A stretch of 59,958 nucleotides of DNA from Arachnopeziza araneosa (lineage: Eukaryota; Ascomycota; Leotiomycetes; Helotiales; Arachnopezizaceae). Where the stretch lies: positions 1-59,958 of the forward strand of contig QYAI01000167.1 in the NCBI GenBank assembly GCA_003988855.1, written 5' to 3'. The notes beneath the pieces were generated by a model. The model saw only the letters and a list, made by a program, of their open reading frames with translations, ran no database searches and was not told the DNA's origin. The position numbers were made by a program, and so were the translations under genes. Of the stretch, positions 32,726 to 44,182 are shown one piece after another (the first letter of the stretch is position 1; every line of letters starts with the position of its first letter).

Positions 32726-33310
32726 TACGGTCGTTCTCAAGATTAGTTCCAAGAGACCAGAACGAACAATCTTGGACTAAGGAAAGAAAGTAAAATGAAA
32801 TATAGAACTTGAGAAGATGAGAAGATGAAATTTCAACAACAGAAAGATGAACCTTTTATATATAGATTTCATATTCTCGTGACAAAGCAGACGAGATGTA
32901 CCCAGCACTACCTTAAAACCATGCTTGACATGGTCTCGCATTTCTAAGCCAATAGCTTTACTGTCTCATATCAGCCCCAAACTATCGATATGCTTAGTAG
33001 AGCACCCTGACGGTTGGTGTTCACGCTAAACTTATTCCATGGACTTTCGTGTTGACTACGCTAAACCTAATTCAGGGTTATTTGTGCGAGCTCGCCAAAT
33101 TCCCAATCACTTAGGAGAGCGAGTATGATTTATAAGCCCCCTGGCCAAGCCAGGACTTCACGCTTCCAAAACATGGTATTTTGTGCGAACTTCTTTGCTT
33201 CGCAGTATTCTTGCTGCTGTTCTTCTTGCGCCGTATAGCTTTCTTCATTTCCATTTCCGGACTGATGACCCTAGCTCGTCTACTCAAGTCCGAAGGCTTG
33301 GCTGAATCCA
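32726..33310. promoter_or_regulatory. Shared divergent promoter of exporter and Zn2Cys6 factor
   Basis: This 585-bp region separates the two divergent starts and must carry both promoters. I did not locate a clear paired CGG site, which would be the expected binding site of a Zn2Cys6 regulator. A TATA-like TATATATAG motif lies at about 32858, in the region just before the exporter start. Confidence 0.6.
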
Positions 33311-34950
33311 ATGGGGGCGTTGAGTAAAGGATGCGCGGCCTGCAAACGAAGGAAAGTCAAGTGTGACGAGATACGCCCAGCATGTACTCGATGCTGTAAG
33401 GCCGGTATCGAATGTACCCGTTCCGAGCCACGCCTCAGATTTGTGGATGAAAATCCTCGGGTTCGACGCTCCATGGCAGTTTCCCATGAACAATCACGAA
33501 GATTTTTGGCTACAATAAAGGATTCTCATTTGGTATTTCATTCGGGGAAAATCAGCTCTGCTCCGCCTCTCAGCCAAACTTTATCTTTGACAAACTCATT
33601 GCCTCTAACCGCTTTCAAAGACGACATATTCATGTCCTATCTCCTGTCTAAATTTTTCAAAGGAGCGCACCAACCTCCCTTCAACGAATCAGGAGATCTC
33701 TGCGTCTTACCAACCGACTGGATTCCTCAGCTGTTGCAACCGCACCGCAAATCGTGGGATGCATTAGCCGCAATTGCCTTTGGAAAAGCGCATAAAAGCT
33801 CCGATGTGATTAGAAATGCTTCCCAATTATATGGGCAAGCACTTTTGGAGCTCCGAAAGAAATTTTCCACGCCCGATGAATGGGAGTCTGATAGTATGTT
33901 AGCATCCGTTACTGCTCTCTACATATATGAGGTAAGTGACAACAAGTCAGCATTGCAGAAAGATGTTGACGAGGGCAGATACTCGCGTGGAAGGTAGATA
34001 GAGGATGGTTGTTCCACGCAAATGGTCTCGGATGGCTTCTGGAGTGGAGAGGTCCATGGTTTCAAAAATCGTGTATCGGGAAGAGTATCTTCCTCGAGCA
34101 TCGCATTGCATTGGTGAGTAATCTTGTTTCTCCCAGTTTACAGTCTAACATCCCATAGATCGCGAAGTCAATTATATCTGGCCAAAGCACATTCCTTCGC
34201 GAACCGGCTTGGAAGACTGTACCTTGGGAAGATGACCCAATGTCGAAATCACCCATGGACTATCTCGTGGATATTGGAGCGGACATTGCTGGTTATCTCA
34301 CTCAAATGAAGACGTATGAAAGCAACAAGAACAATCACAAGCTTGAGTACTCTCGGCTCAGTGCTGAGGTCGACTCGTCTCTTAACGAGCTAAACTTATG
34401 GTGGCTCAACTGGGAAGTGGAGAGTGCTCAATGTGCGACGGAGGTGATTCCGTCTCAGAAAACCAACAAACCTATTTTCCCACCGCTTCTCCAGTACGAC
34501 TCGTTGTGGATGGCGTTTACGTTATGTACCTACGATTCAATGCGAATCCTCCTCCTCCAGCTAAGGAATATTCTTCAGCTTTTCCCCAAAACAGCCGATG
34601 TAAATGATCACGCAATTGTACTTGATATGCCAAACGAAACGGCTCTGCTTGGTATGACTTCTGATGTCAAAAGTCTCGCCTGCGAGATTCTACGGTCTTT
34701 AACCTACTGTTATGAAAAGAGCCAACGTTTCGTGAGCACGTTCAGTTTCTTGTTCATTCAAGACGTGGCATACTCGTGTTTGGATAGCAGTTCGGAAGAA
34801 GCGATCTGGGCTGCGCGACATGGATGGGCGGAGGCTGCGAATGCTGGTGATGTCGGAGATGCAAATATACTGGAGAAACTGGGACCACTAGGGCAAATAA
34901 ATGTTTCAAAGTTGATTTTTGGTACGAGCGGTCAAGAAGCTGTTCGGTAA
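33311..34950 (+). CDS. Zn(II)2Cys6 transcription factor (515 aa)
   Basis: Exons 33311-33931, 33979-34113 and 34159-34950 give 515 residues; introns of 47 and 45 nt have GTAAGT and GTGAGT donors. Residues 8-35 hold the zinc cluster GCAACKRRKVKCDEIRPACT, then RCCKAGIEC (CX2CX6CX5CX2CX6C). The remainder is the fungal-specific regulatory region without a strong motif; WLLEWRGPW is typical of factors of this group. It acts in the nucleus as a DNA-binding regulator. Its divergent position next to an exporter suggests that it controls that exporter. Confidence 0.9.
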
Positions 34951-35412
34951 TTAAACGAGCCCCTATTCGGATGAAACACTTGATCCGAACATCCTGTCGG
35001 ATAATTCATCAGATCACTATTTGTTTCTCATTGAACTTTCTGTGCCTGTTCCTGAATCAAATCCAGGTACCGGCAGCTCAAGTGGGGTCTAATCTCCTCC
35101 CCGCAGCGTTGCCCCACACCTCATGATATAGGCAGATCTCCCGAGCCTGCTGATATTGGTTGTAAATGAATGCAAGGATGCGATATTCAAGATCAGCAAT
35201 GATTCTTTCCCTGATGGGGTGGATTTTTGGTCTCATCTGTGACAATGAGAAGTGCCGAGCGGTAGGAGCGGGAGAAGAAGAGGTGCAAGGAAGAATGGGA
35301 GTGTATAATCCCGATATCAGGAAGTATTTAGAGTATGAACTCTACATCTCAGCATCAAACATCTGTATACTAACGCTCACCGCACGAGGAAATACTCTGC
35401 AAACTCGCCATC
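34951..35412. other. Spacer and promoter of the DUF8021 gene
   Basis: An overlapping open frame (35166-35711) runs into the next gene in another frame and is not protein-like. Nothing else seen. Confidence 0.5.
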
Positions 35413-36279
35413 ATGAAGCTCAATCCCCTCCTCCTCACCATGCTGTCCATGACAGCAGTAAACGCAAAATCTTACTCCAACTGCTCCCGCACCCTGCTCA
35501 ACGATGCGACAGGACGCTATCTCGCAGCCCAATCCTCCGGCAGAGCATCTGCAATGACCGACCTCGCCACCTCTGTAAACTACACAGAAAACTTCAAACC
35601 CACCAACATCAAGCGCGGCATCCTCTCCAACCCTTTGAACATCACCCACTCAGCCTACTTCCTCGACACCGTGAACTGCGCCTCGTTCACGGAGATTATC
35701 GTCGCCAATAATTCGAGGCCGTATGTCATTGGTACGAGAATGCTCTTTTCAGGAGAATCCATCACGACGATTGAGAGTATTGTCACGAAACCCGGGGACT
35801 GGGCGTTCAATGCCACTGGGTATCTGTATTGGACTGACAAGGAAGACTGGAGTGAGATCCCAGAAGAGAAGAGGGATAGCAGGGAAGTAATCAAGGCGGC
35901 CGGGGATGCGTATTTCAACCGCTTCGATAATGTCAACGTCACGGTTCCCTTTGGGACTCCCTGTGCGAGACTCGAAGGCGGAGCGTACACGGGACAGCAG
36001 AATCTGACCGGCAACACGTGCTATTTGGGACTGCCGTCAGACACAAAGGTGACGAATAGGAGGTATGTTATCGATGAGGTTTATGGGGTGGTGGATATCT
36101 TCTTGGGGTTTCCGGGGTTGGATCGCTCGCAGGGTGATGCGCCAATGCCTGACAGTCATGTTTTCCGAGTCGAGGGTGGGAAGATTAGGTATATCCATAC
36201 CGTGTCATCGTGTGTTGAAGCAGGTTGTGGGCTGAATGGAACGCTGGGACCTACTAGGAGACATTGGACGAGACTCTAG
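35413..36279 (+). CDS. Secreted DUF8021-type protein (288 aa)
   Basis: Single exon. Residues 1-18 (MKLNPLLLTMLSMTAVNA) form a signal peptide. The mature part has many N-glycosylation sites (NCS, NYT, NIT, NNS, NVT, NLT, NGT) and cysteine motifs (FGTPCARLEGGAYTG, NTCYLGLPSD). A repeated pattern of tyrosines and glycines follows, ending with EGGKIRYIHTVSSC. This matches the DUF8021 family of secreted fungal proteins with a SnoaL-like fold. Function is unknown to me. It lies beside the A1 peptidase remnant in a convergent arrangement. Confidence 0.85.
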   Translation: MKLNPLLLTMLSMTAVNAKSYSNCSRTLLNDATGRYLAAQSSGRASAMTDLATSVNYTENFKPTNIKRGILSNPLNITHSAYFLDTVNCASFTEIIVANNSRPYVIGTRMLFSGESITTIESIVTKPGDWAFNATGYLYWTDKEDWSEIPEEKRDSREVIKAAGDAYFNRFDNVNVTVPFGTPCARLEGGAYTGQQNLTGNTCYLGLPSDTKVTNRRYVIDEVYGVVDIFLGFPGLDRSQGDAPMPDSHVFRVEGGKIRYIHTVSSCVEAGCGLNGTLGPTRRHWTRL

Positions 36280-36485
36280 GATGCGACATTAAAAGTAATC
36301 CTAAGCACTTTAAGTTAATGGTACAAAATAATTGTTTGACCTGAATCTCCTGAAACATATGCAAAGTTCTTTGCACATTGGTGGCTCTGGGTAACAGCTG
36401 TTGTCTTGTCTAGCAACGTAGAGTTGATCATAAAGTTGTAACGTGCAAGTCGAAGATCTCGTCTCAATAATACAGCACAGCGCAA

Positions 36486-37612
36486 TTACATCATAAGCAC
36501 GAAAAATGCAACAACGCCCATCCAAACAAACTCTATCCCACCAAACTTCATCTTCCCTCCAACTGCACCGCTCGTCATTGTAGCGTTCCCACCCAAATTT
36601 CGACTAGCAAAGCTCATCGTATTATTCCCCACGTCGAAAACGGCCACCACGCCAGTCAAGAACGCATGTCCCAAGACTGCAATACTCTCTGCCACAAATA
36701 CACCAGACGCGCAGCCAGGGTCAAGACTTGCTAGACTTACGATCATGCTCTTGGGGTAAGTATAGAATGTCTGATTTCCGATCTCGAACCCAAGACAGGC
36801 GGAGTGGCGTTGCACGGGACAGAGTAGTAGCCTGCAGGATCGATGGTCGCAGGTGGATCGAAGAGAGAGTTGATGGTTGCGACGAGAGGTTGCGGAAGTT
36901 CCGAGAATATACTCCCGCTGTCGATGAAGGCACGGAAAGCTGTTGTGTTGGTCGTTAACGACGTGGAGGAAGGACCGTAGGAGATAGATGAGACATTCAG
37001 CGAGTAGTATAGGTACTCGAAAGCGTTATTTAGGTTTTCAAAGTCGCCCACATTTATTGACCTTCCCAGGAGAGGTGTCTTTTCGGTAGGAACGGTAGTA
37101 AAAGCAGAGGTGGTTGAGATATTGGGAACCACTCAACACCAGCAGGCCATCTGTCGGGGTTAATGCGAGAGAGAAGAAGGGCTCGAAGAATCCAGCTGCG
37201 GAAGCGGAGAGTATGAATGGCGTGTACGCTGTCGATTGACTAACGTTAAACTTCGCTGAGCCAGCACTCCCATTAAACAAATCCGTCCCGGTTGGATATG
37301 CGAGACCAAGAATCCCGCTGGTAAAATTATCTGGCATACTCCATTGCGCGATTGTCGCCGCACCAAACTCCTGCCCGGGGAAATCAGCATCTCCCATAGT
37401 CCAGTTGTCGTATCCAGCTGGACCAGAGGTGTACGCGGTGCTGGCGTAGGTCGCGTTTTCCTGGGACTACTGGCACGAAAGTTGAGTTGGGTGCCGATGG
37501 TTACGGCTGCGGTACACTGATCGCCTGGATTGATCGTAAGGGGAATGGAGATTGGTGCAGATTCATGAGCAACAGCTGATAAAGCCAGCAGAAAGATGGT
37601 TGAAACTCTCAT
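36486..37612 (-). pseudogene. A1 aspartic peptidase remnant without its first catalytic Asp
   Basis: Begins with a signal peptide (MRVSTIFLLALSAVA) and an ITIGTQLNF-like first strand. The pepsin-fold pieces then follow: YASTAYTSGPAGYDNWT, DNFTSGILGLAYP, SFSLALTP-like segments, the second active site FIDSGSIFSELP, and a final CLGFEIGNQTFYTYPKS with a hydrophobic tail that may anchor the protein. The expected first active-site DTGS motif, which should follow QLNF, is absent. The sequence passes directly into the NATYAS region with a frame change. Two further one-base shifts occur near 37125 and near 36803. The gene is dead or encodes no peptidase. Confidence 0.82.
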
Positions 37613-38395
37613 GGTGAAGAAAATTTTGGCCTGATTCGTGACGGGTTTTGAATGAAGGAGTTTTGGTGATGCTTGCGAGGAGCTGAAATTGTCAAGAACG
37701 TGAAGATTGATGGCTAATAGACGTTCTTGTCTGTCATTTATAACTCTGGCTTTGAAGAAACAAATTCAATTGCCACCGTATCATCCCATTCCCTGAATCC
37801 TATCGCTCCTGCATTGAATGCCATCTTTGCGGGAAGATACCGGCCAATCTCGCGCTTAACAGCTTGCTTTCCCTGATCCATCTACCAGTAGTGATGTACT
37901 CAAGCGGGTACTTTGGGCAAAATTTGGAAAGCACTTGAAGCGATATTGATCGGAAGATGAGATGCAAGATGGAAAGGCCGATCATTTAGGAGGATGTAGA
38001 AAAAATCTATTTTTAATTCTTCTTGGATCCATAAGCACTTCTTTCACTGTGGGAGGGAGAATACATAAATAAAACCAAATCTCGCGCTGTTTTGGGGCTT
38101 GAATCACAAAGGTCACCACCGACTCGCTCCTTCTCGTTCGGGGAGCCAACCCAAACCATTTTCCATCAAGGAATTCTAAACTTCTTTCACTTCATCTCGT
38201 CAACCTATCCAAACCTATACATCATCACCCACCTACTGTCGTTCCCTGCTTCTAATTGAACTGGTTTTACTATTAGTTTGGACTTCCCCTTCGATGCGTC
38301 GTTCTGAAGATACTTATATTCCCTACATCCTCGTCCTTCCAAGTCAATCGTTCGGAATCCAGAGACTGGAAATTAATCCATCGGGAGTCGGATAA
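37613..38395. other. Divergent spacer
   Basis: Between the starts of the peptidase remnant and the rhodopsin-domain gene. Only a 61-codon chance ORF. Pyrimidine-rich near 38200-38290, as in many fungal promoters. Confidence 0.5.
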
Positions 38396-39753
38396 ATGTT
38401 GCCACTCCCTCAAAGTGGAACTGCGAATGGGACGACAGCACTCCATGGAATCAACTTTCCAGTCACTCGCTACCGTCAGGTTACTGGTGTGATTGCCTGT
38501 TCGCTGTGCCTGGTTTGGCTCTCATTTCTTCTTCGAGCGTATGTTCGAATAGCCATCTTGAAATTCCTGGGCAAGGAGGATTGGTTGACGATATCCACAA
38601 TGGTTTGGAAGGTCGGCTTCAAAAAAGAAGTACAGGCTGACGGCTTAGATCATTTTCACTGTCTTTTGTTCGCTCTGCCTCCGAGCCACATACTGGGGCT
38701 TGGGTGCGCATATGGACGAGATCCCTCCGCAGTCATTGGTGATAGGCTTCAAAGTTGGACATAAATCAGAACCTTGATTGACTTGGCTAATCTCTTCTAG
38801 ATAATTTTCATCTGTGAACTCCTCTATGTCATCTCTACAAGCGTTACGAAAGCTTCCGTGGCGGCATACTTCCTCCGTCTCTCCTGTAAGAAATATCAAA
38901 AGATCATCATATACATCAACTTCGCTGCCGTGATCAGCTTCAGTTGGACATACTTCTTCTTTCTACTCTTTCAATGCCATCCGATACAACACATGTGGAA
39001 TCAATTCTTCGGCCACGATCAACAAGGCGCGTGTCTACAAAGTTCACTGTTGGCCAACATAACATATGCGCATGGAGCAATGTCAGCTGTAACTGACTGG
39101 GTATTTGGCCTTTTACCGATTTCGTTTGTTTGGAATATGCATATGAACCCTCGAACCAAGTTGTCGGTAATATTGATCTTGTCATTAGGATTCTTGTATG
39201 ATTTTGCTACTCTATCTTAAGCGTTTACTGATGACCGAACAGTGCGAGCTCCGCTACAATTGTTCGTATATTGTACATCAAGCGACTCACCGAAACAACC
39301 GACCTTTCTTGGGAAGGAATCAATGTTACCAAATGGTCAATAGTCGAACCAGCTATCGCCATCACGGCGATGAATATCGCAACCCTTCGACCCTTGTTCC
39401 AGGACATATTTGATTTCACTTTCAAAAGTAAAAGAATGAGCACTGCCCTTGAAGAAGATGACGTTCATATCGTGAGACAAGCAAGGAATAGCATTAGTGT
39501 CAAGGAATTTTCGGAAGAGTTCTCAAATCTTTTAGGATTGAACAGGAGTGGAGTTACAACTGAAATTACTGTTGGGAGTCGAAAGAAGAGATTTTCTTTG
39601 GTCAACATCCCAGAAGGTTATGAGGCTTTGAAACGTGAGTTGACTGGTGGCAGGGATCATAATATACCTACTTTTGAGGTACGAGCTCCTACGGACTCAT
39701 TTCGGTCTGTAATTCATGCTACTACTGTTGTTATCATGAGAACAGAAACATGA
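38396..39753 (+). CDS. Rhodopsin-domain (PTH11-related) integral membrane protein, 405 aa
   Basis: Exons 38396-38602, 38649-38753, 38801-39195 and 39243-39753 join in frame; introns are 46, 47 and 47 nt. The product has seven membrane segments typical of the fungal rhodopsin-domain family: GVIACSLCLVWLSFLLRAYVR first, then LGKEDWLTIS, YWGLGAHMDEIPPQ, ASVAAYFLRLS, SWTYFFFLLFQCHPI and VTDWVFGLLPISFVW. The C-terminal 150 residues are cytosolic and charged. Such proteins are predicted receptors or transport-linked membrane proteins of unknown ligand. There is no N-terminal CFEM domain, so I do not call it PTH11. Confidence 0.88.
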
Positions 39754-40403
39754 TCCTGTACATGTCGTGGCATGAAAAATAGCTTTGGCTGAATTTAGAA
39801 TGGTAAATTTGATCTGAAATTGATTATGCCAATAGAAGATCTGGGTGAGAATTATCGATATTTCAGTGCAGATAACCTTCCCTACACGAGTTTTTATTTC
39901 TTACCTAATGAACGACATTTTTTTTATCTTCGATCAGGGAATGAAATTTTATCGAAGCTAAGGCGGCAATAATCTGTTCTTGCCTTTCTACTCACGTATA
40001 GCCTTTCATAAAAAATGAGGACAAGAAGTTGATTCGTCTCCACGACTACTTCTTGACCAATGCAACGCAAGATGCAAATGCACCCATCTCAAACTTTTCT
40101 GAGCTTAAGATTGACGTATCTCGTGTCTATTCTATCCCCTTCAATCACATCATACAAGTTCAACCCTAGCCCTTGACTTGAGACCTACCCAGCACGAGAT
40201 ATCCAAACCCTCTTAAAGACCCAACTCAACACAGCACAAAAAAGCAGCCTTCCAATCGATCAACATAATTCAATCCTATCTACAAATTTCACGCACCAAT
40301 TGAGCTACCACAACGTCCCTACCAATTTCTATCAAATACCTGGCTCATCTCTATCGCTTAAGAATCCCTTCGATTTGGCACTGCTCCAAGTGGGAAAGCT
40401 GAT
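39754..40403. other. Convergent spacer
   Basis: AT-rich; no ORF, RNA gene or repeat that I can support. Confidence 0.5.
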
Positions 40404-41315
40404 TTATTTGGGGTTTTTGATTCGTGCTTCATGGCCCTCTATCTCTTTGGTTTTCTCTTCCAAAGCTTCACTTCGCTCTTCTGAGTCTAATGTCGCATCC
40501 GACACAGAGTCATCTACGTGCTCGTAGAGGAGTGGATATTCATCTTTCAACAACCTCTCTTCTTCTAGTTTGGCCAGGTTTGGGGATCTGAGATCAATTA
40601 TGCCGTCTGGCTCGTGAATTTGTTTCTGTTGTTCTTTGGGTGAGATTTGATGTTGAGATGAGGGAATGCCGTGGTTTGCCGTGACTGGTTGCTCGGTTTG
40701 GCCTTCTTCCGCTGCCTGGTTGGTGTTGACTCCAACGCCAATGTTCTCGTGCCACTCTTTCTGAAGCGCAAGATATACTGAAATATCATGCGAGTTCCAA
40801 CTTTCAACTCCTGCTTCCATCCCGCTCGCTAGGATGAAGTTTAGGTCCTCGTTGGAATCGAAGTCCACAGGGATGTCCATGTCAACATCCACGCTCGATT
40901 CCCCATCCAAAATCTCTGAATCTGGCTCCATCCCATCCTCTAGGGTAAAATCCAGGTCTGTATTCCGGCTTCCAAATTCCTCCCCAAGGCCACCACTCAT
41001 TATGAGCCCACTCCCCTCATTCAACCCACTCCACTCATAAGCCTCACTCACTTCCCTCGCCTCCCCTTCAGCAATCCAAATCGCCATCCTCATCTCCCTA
41101 TGATTCGAACACTCTTCATCGATGGCAGACAGAGAGGTCTCAACGCCCTGGTGCCCGGCGCAGAAGGGTGGGTTATTGTTGATGCTGGGATCGGCACCGA
41201 CGGTGGATGGCCTGGTGGTGTGGTGAGTCAAGGCGGCGATGTGGAGATCGCACGGTTGAGGTAGCGAGGTGGAGGTGCATTTGCACAGGTAGATATGGGT
41301 TGTTTGGTGGCACAT
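40404..41315 (-). CDS. Hypothetical acidic protein (303 aa)
   Basis: Single open frame. I place the start at Met 41313-41315 (MCHQTTHIYLC); the frame opens 25 codons earlier. The N-terminus carries Cys and His residues (MCHQTTHIYLCKC), which may bind zinc. The centre is acidic with repeated (D/N)xDLxF motifs, such as NTDLDFTLEDG and NEDLNFILASG, which suggest an internal duplication. The C-terminus is a charged helix rich in Glu and Lys (EERSEALEEKTKEIEGHE). I do not recognise a family. Confidence 0.55.
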   Translation of the reverse strand: MCHQTTHIYLCKCTSTSLPQPCDLHIAALTHHTTRPSTVGADPSINNNPPFCAGHQGVETSLSAIDEECSNHREMRMAIWIAEGEAREVSEAYEWSGLNEGSGLIMSGGLGEEFGSRNTDLDFTLEDGMEPDSEILDGESSVDVDMDIPVDFDSNEDLNFILASGMEAGVESWNSHDISVYLALQKEWHENIGVGVNTNQAAEEGQTEQPVTANHGIPSSQHQISPKEQQKQIHEPDGIIDLRSPNLAKLEEERLLKDEYPLLYEHVDDSVSDATLDSEERSEALEEKTKEIEGHEARIKNPK

Positions 41316-41390
41316 GGTGAAGTGGGGTGTGATTCGGGGGTGAGTGGTGGGTGTCAAGTGCTGAGAGCGAATGAGCTGTTTCTGTTGCAA

Positions 41391-41897
41391 TAGATGGTGT
41401 ATTAACGTAATTAAGTCCTAGTAAGAGGATTCTTGGGTTAAGTTGATTTTTTCCTTGAGATGTTTGATTGCGTGAGTGGTGATATGTAGAAAGTAGCAGG
41501 TGCAACAATGATTGCGGACTAGGAGTCGAGAGATATAAGAGATCAAGTACTTGCAGACTTCTAGTGATTCATGCTTGATATTGTGAATTTCAAGTCGGTG
41601 ATTGTGTAGATATAGCGAGCTGTTATTTTCAACTCGCGATTTGAGAGCAGACTGAATCGTACTACCAGACATGACTAGTGAGTTTCAAATATTTCCGAGA
41701 ATAAAACGATAAAATTCCAGGTTTTGTCAAGTGCGAATATTATATGTACAGAGAATAACTAAGGAAATAAGCGTTCATATTCTTTTGGTTAATATCTCTT
41801 TAAGAAATCTACATTGGCTTTGAAAACATCCATGCCATCATCAAGAAACAGGAAACGGGACAGAAACATTCCTTTAATCCTCTCCTTTTGTTCAGCA
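41391..41897. other. Spacer
   Basis: Upstream of the hypothetical gene and 3' of the HET remnant. Two short ORFs overlap on the minus strand; neither looks like a protein. Confidence 0.45.
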
Positions 41898-43022
41898 TCA
41901 TATGAGAGTTATGACATATCGTTCATCAGGATGCTCAGGACTCGCTAGAATCTCGGCACATATTGCCTCAGCTGTCGAAATCCCCTGCTCTTCCATCATC
42001 TTCAAAAAAGGGCTCGTAAGACTTATCTGCGATTCCTCCACCGGCCGTCCAGGTGACCTTGCCTCTGTAGGAGTTGAAGGATCCGATCCGAGAGAATTCA
42101 CCTTTGGTGATTCCTGTTGGCCGTAGCATGATGCCTTCAATCAGCCACTCATACACCAAGCTTTCCCCCTCTCTCCCTGTCGCTGATCCAGTCTTAACAC
42201 CAATGATAGGTAGGAGATAGACTGGTCTAGTGTCTTCTTGCCTTGTCCGTCGTCTAAACGGTCTATCTGGATAGGAAACTCTTTATCCTCTTGATCAGTG
42301 CGCAAGAGAATGTTAAACCCTTCGCTGTTGGATTTCTCCCAAGGAACCAAGTGGCCAGCTACCATAGAAGAGCAAGCAAGACGAATCACTCCACTCATGA
42401 TTTACCCAAACGGATCTTCGGCGTATGGAACCGTGTTGGCACTCAAAACATGCGCGTAATTAATCTCAAGAACCCCTTTTGAAGAGCATACCAGGTGACC
42501 CTTCCATCCACAGAAGCCCAAGACCAAGACGGTGCTCTCCAAGCTGGTCTTTTCACATCAGGTTCAGATCGCCAACGGCGCCAGCAAAGTTGTTCTTCAA
42601 CTTGAGCCCTCCACAACCACTCGAACTTTCCCTTTCTTTTAACAAGCGGGGAGACTAGCATGTGTGGAAATCCATCCGGCAGGTATTCAGACGCGATGTT
42701 TGTTCTACATTCCCAGAAAGCACCTCGATTGCCGAAATGAATTGTCCGTGGTGGCAGCATTTTCTCCTGTAGTGCCCAGGCTCGTGTTCCAAGATGGGTG
42801 TCGGGGGTCGAACGATCGTAGACTTCCTCACCCCGGAATCTTGTACACGTTTTCGTCCACCATCCGTGATTCGAGCACGAAGCCCGCCGCTGAAGTAGGG
42901 TGGTTTCAAAAAGCAACCATGAGTATTATCTTGAGCCGAAGATACAGCTATGGTTACGGCTGAGCCGCCGTAAACTGAGTTCATCAATGTAGACTCTTTT
43001 TGCCATTCTGAGATCGCGTTCC
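41898..43022 (-). pseudogene. HET-domain C-terminal remnant
   Basis: The piece ISEWQKESTLMNSVYGGS, with VTIAVSSAQDNTHGC after it, is the middle of a HET domain, followed by TRAWALQEKMLPPRTIHFG and PSWSWASVDGRVTW. The N-terminal motif region (YxALSxxWG, DxLCI) is missing. At least five lesions separate the pieces: frame changes near 42845, 42480, 42225 and 42020, plus a TAA after EDPFG near 42400. The HET-typical C-terminal tail ends at 41898 (DERYVITLI). This is a decayed, 5'-truncated relic. Confidence 0.75.
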
Positions 43023-44182
43023 TCTTTTGGTCATCTAATCGACTTTATGTGAGTTTGACGACGAATTTTCGTTAATGACAATGTAAACGCACCTGCCCAT
43101 CTTGATTACAAGTCGTTGAGATAGGGTTTGAGATTCTCAAGCTCTATTAGCTCGTCTTTGTTCAGATATGACACTGGACAATCCAGCCATAACTCCCCAA
43201 ACAGACGAACTGCTTCCGTGGCATTGTTAGCGGGCTGGTCGTTGGCCATTAGTAGCTCAGTTGTATTGAAAAGCTACAGGTAAACGAGAGGCCGCCGAAG
43301 CTCAATAGAGCCTTTGCAAGAGAAAACAATACAAACAGCGAATATCACTTCCATCGGCGATCTTTCGACAAATATTATCTGCTCGATGAGTTCAGGAAGG
43401 CGAATATGGTGCATTTAACTCTCCAGGGCTACTTCTGATATGCCAAGTAGGGAGAGGAGGGTTCAAATTGCCAGCAAGTATAGAAGACCAAACTATGAAG
43501 AGAAAGCTCTCAAAGTGAAGCTATCTTCATAGCCTTGCTTGCTCGATATGATTGGGCTAGCGGCCGCAGCCGTCAAACACCGATAAGGTACCTTAGACCT
43601 GTGATTTACCTTACTTTATCCTAGCTAGTTCCGTGAGTGTGTGATTTGCGAGTTCGGAGGACGTCGTCACGTTTCTTTACAGTCAAAATTTAGCGCGTCA
43701 GTAACTATTCGCTAAATAAGACAATTTAAAAAACTTGTAAAATGTAAAATGATTTATATATTTAGAAAATTGCTTAAATGAATGATCATATCTGACATTT
43801 ATTCTATGAATACCATATTATACGACAAAGAGTAATTATACCAGTTATATTAAGTCGTATTTACTAAATTGTAGGGGTGTGAATTTCGTAGGTTTTGTCA
43901 CGAATCTAGGACCCTCATTCATGATCACGTGCCTGGGGCAGACCGCGAGGCTGCAGCCAGGCAGCCAGGCAGAATAGCGCGTCTGGGGTAAATAAAACCC
44001 ACTGTAGGTCTGAATAGAGCCTTCAACCTGCTTTCCAAGCCTTCGAATTGGCCTCGTGACAGGTTTTAGTGTAAGAAACGAGTTGCGCTACTATTTTTAG
44101 CGGTTCAAATTAGGCGACTATGCTACGCACTTTTGTTCTGATGTTTATATATTAAATTAACGACAAAATTCTTAAATTTTCG
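43023..44182. other. AT-rich intergenic region upstream of tRNA-Cys
   Basis: No ORF of gene size. A very AT-rich stretch (about 43690-43880) contains repeated TAAAATGTAAAATG-like words. A short (CAGGCAGC)-type repeat lies near 43953-43972. Nothing else supported. Confidence 0.5.

Noticed and set aside
35166..35711. 181-codon ORF overlapping the DUF8021 gene start
   Set aside because: Its second half runs in another frame over the real coding region and has shadow composition (His/Arg/Pro rich).
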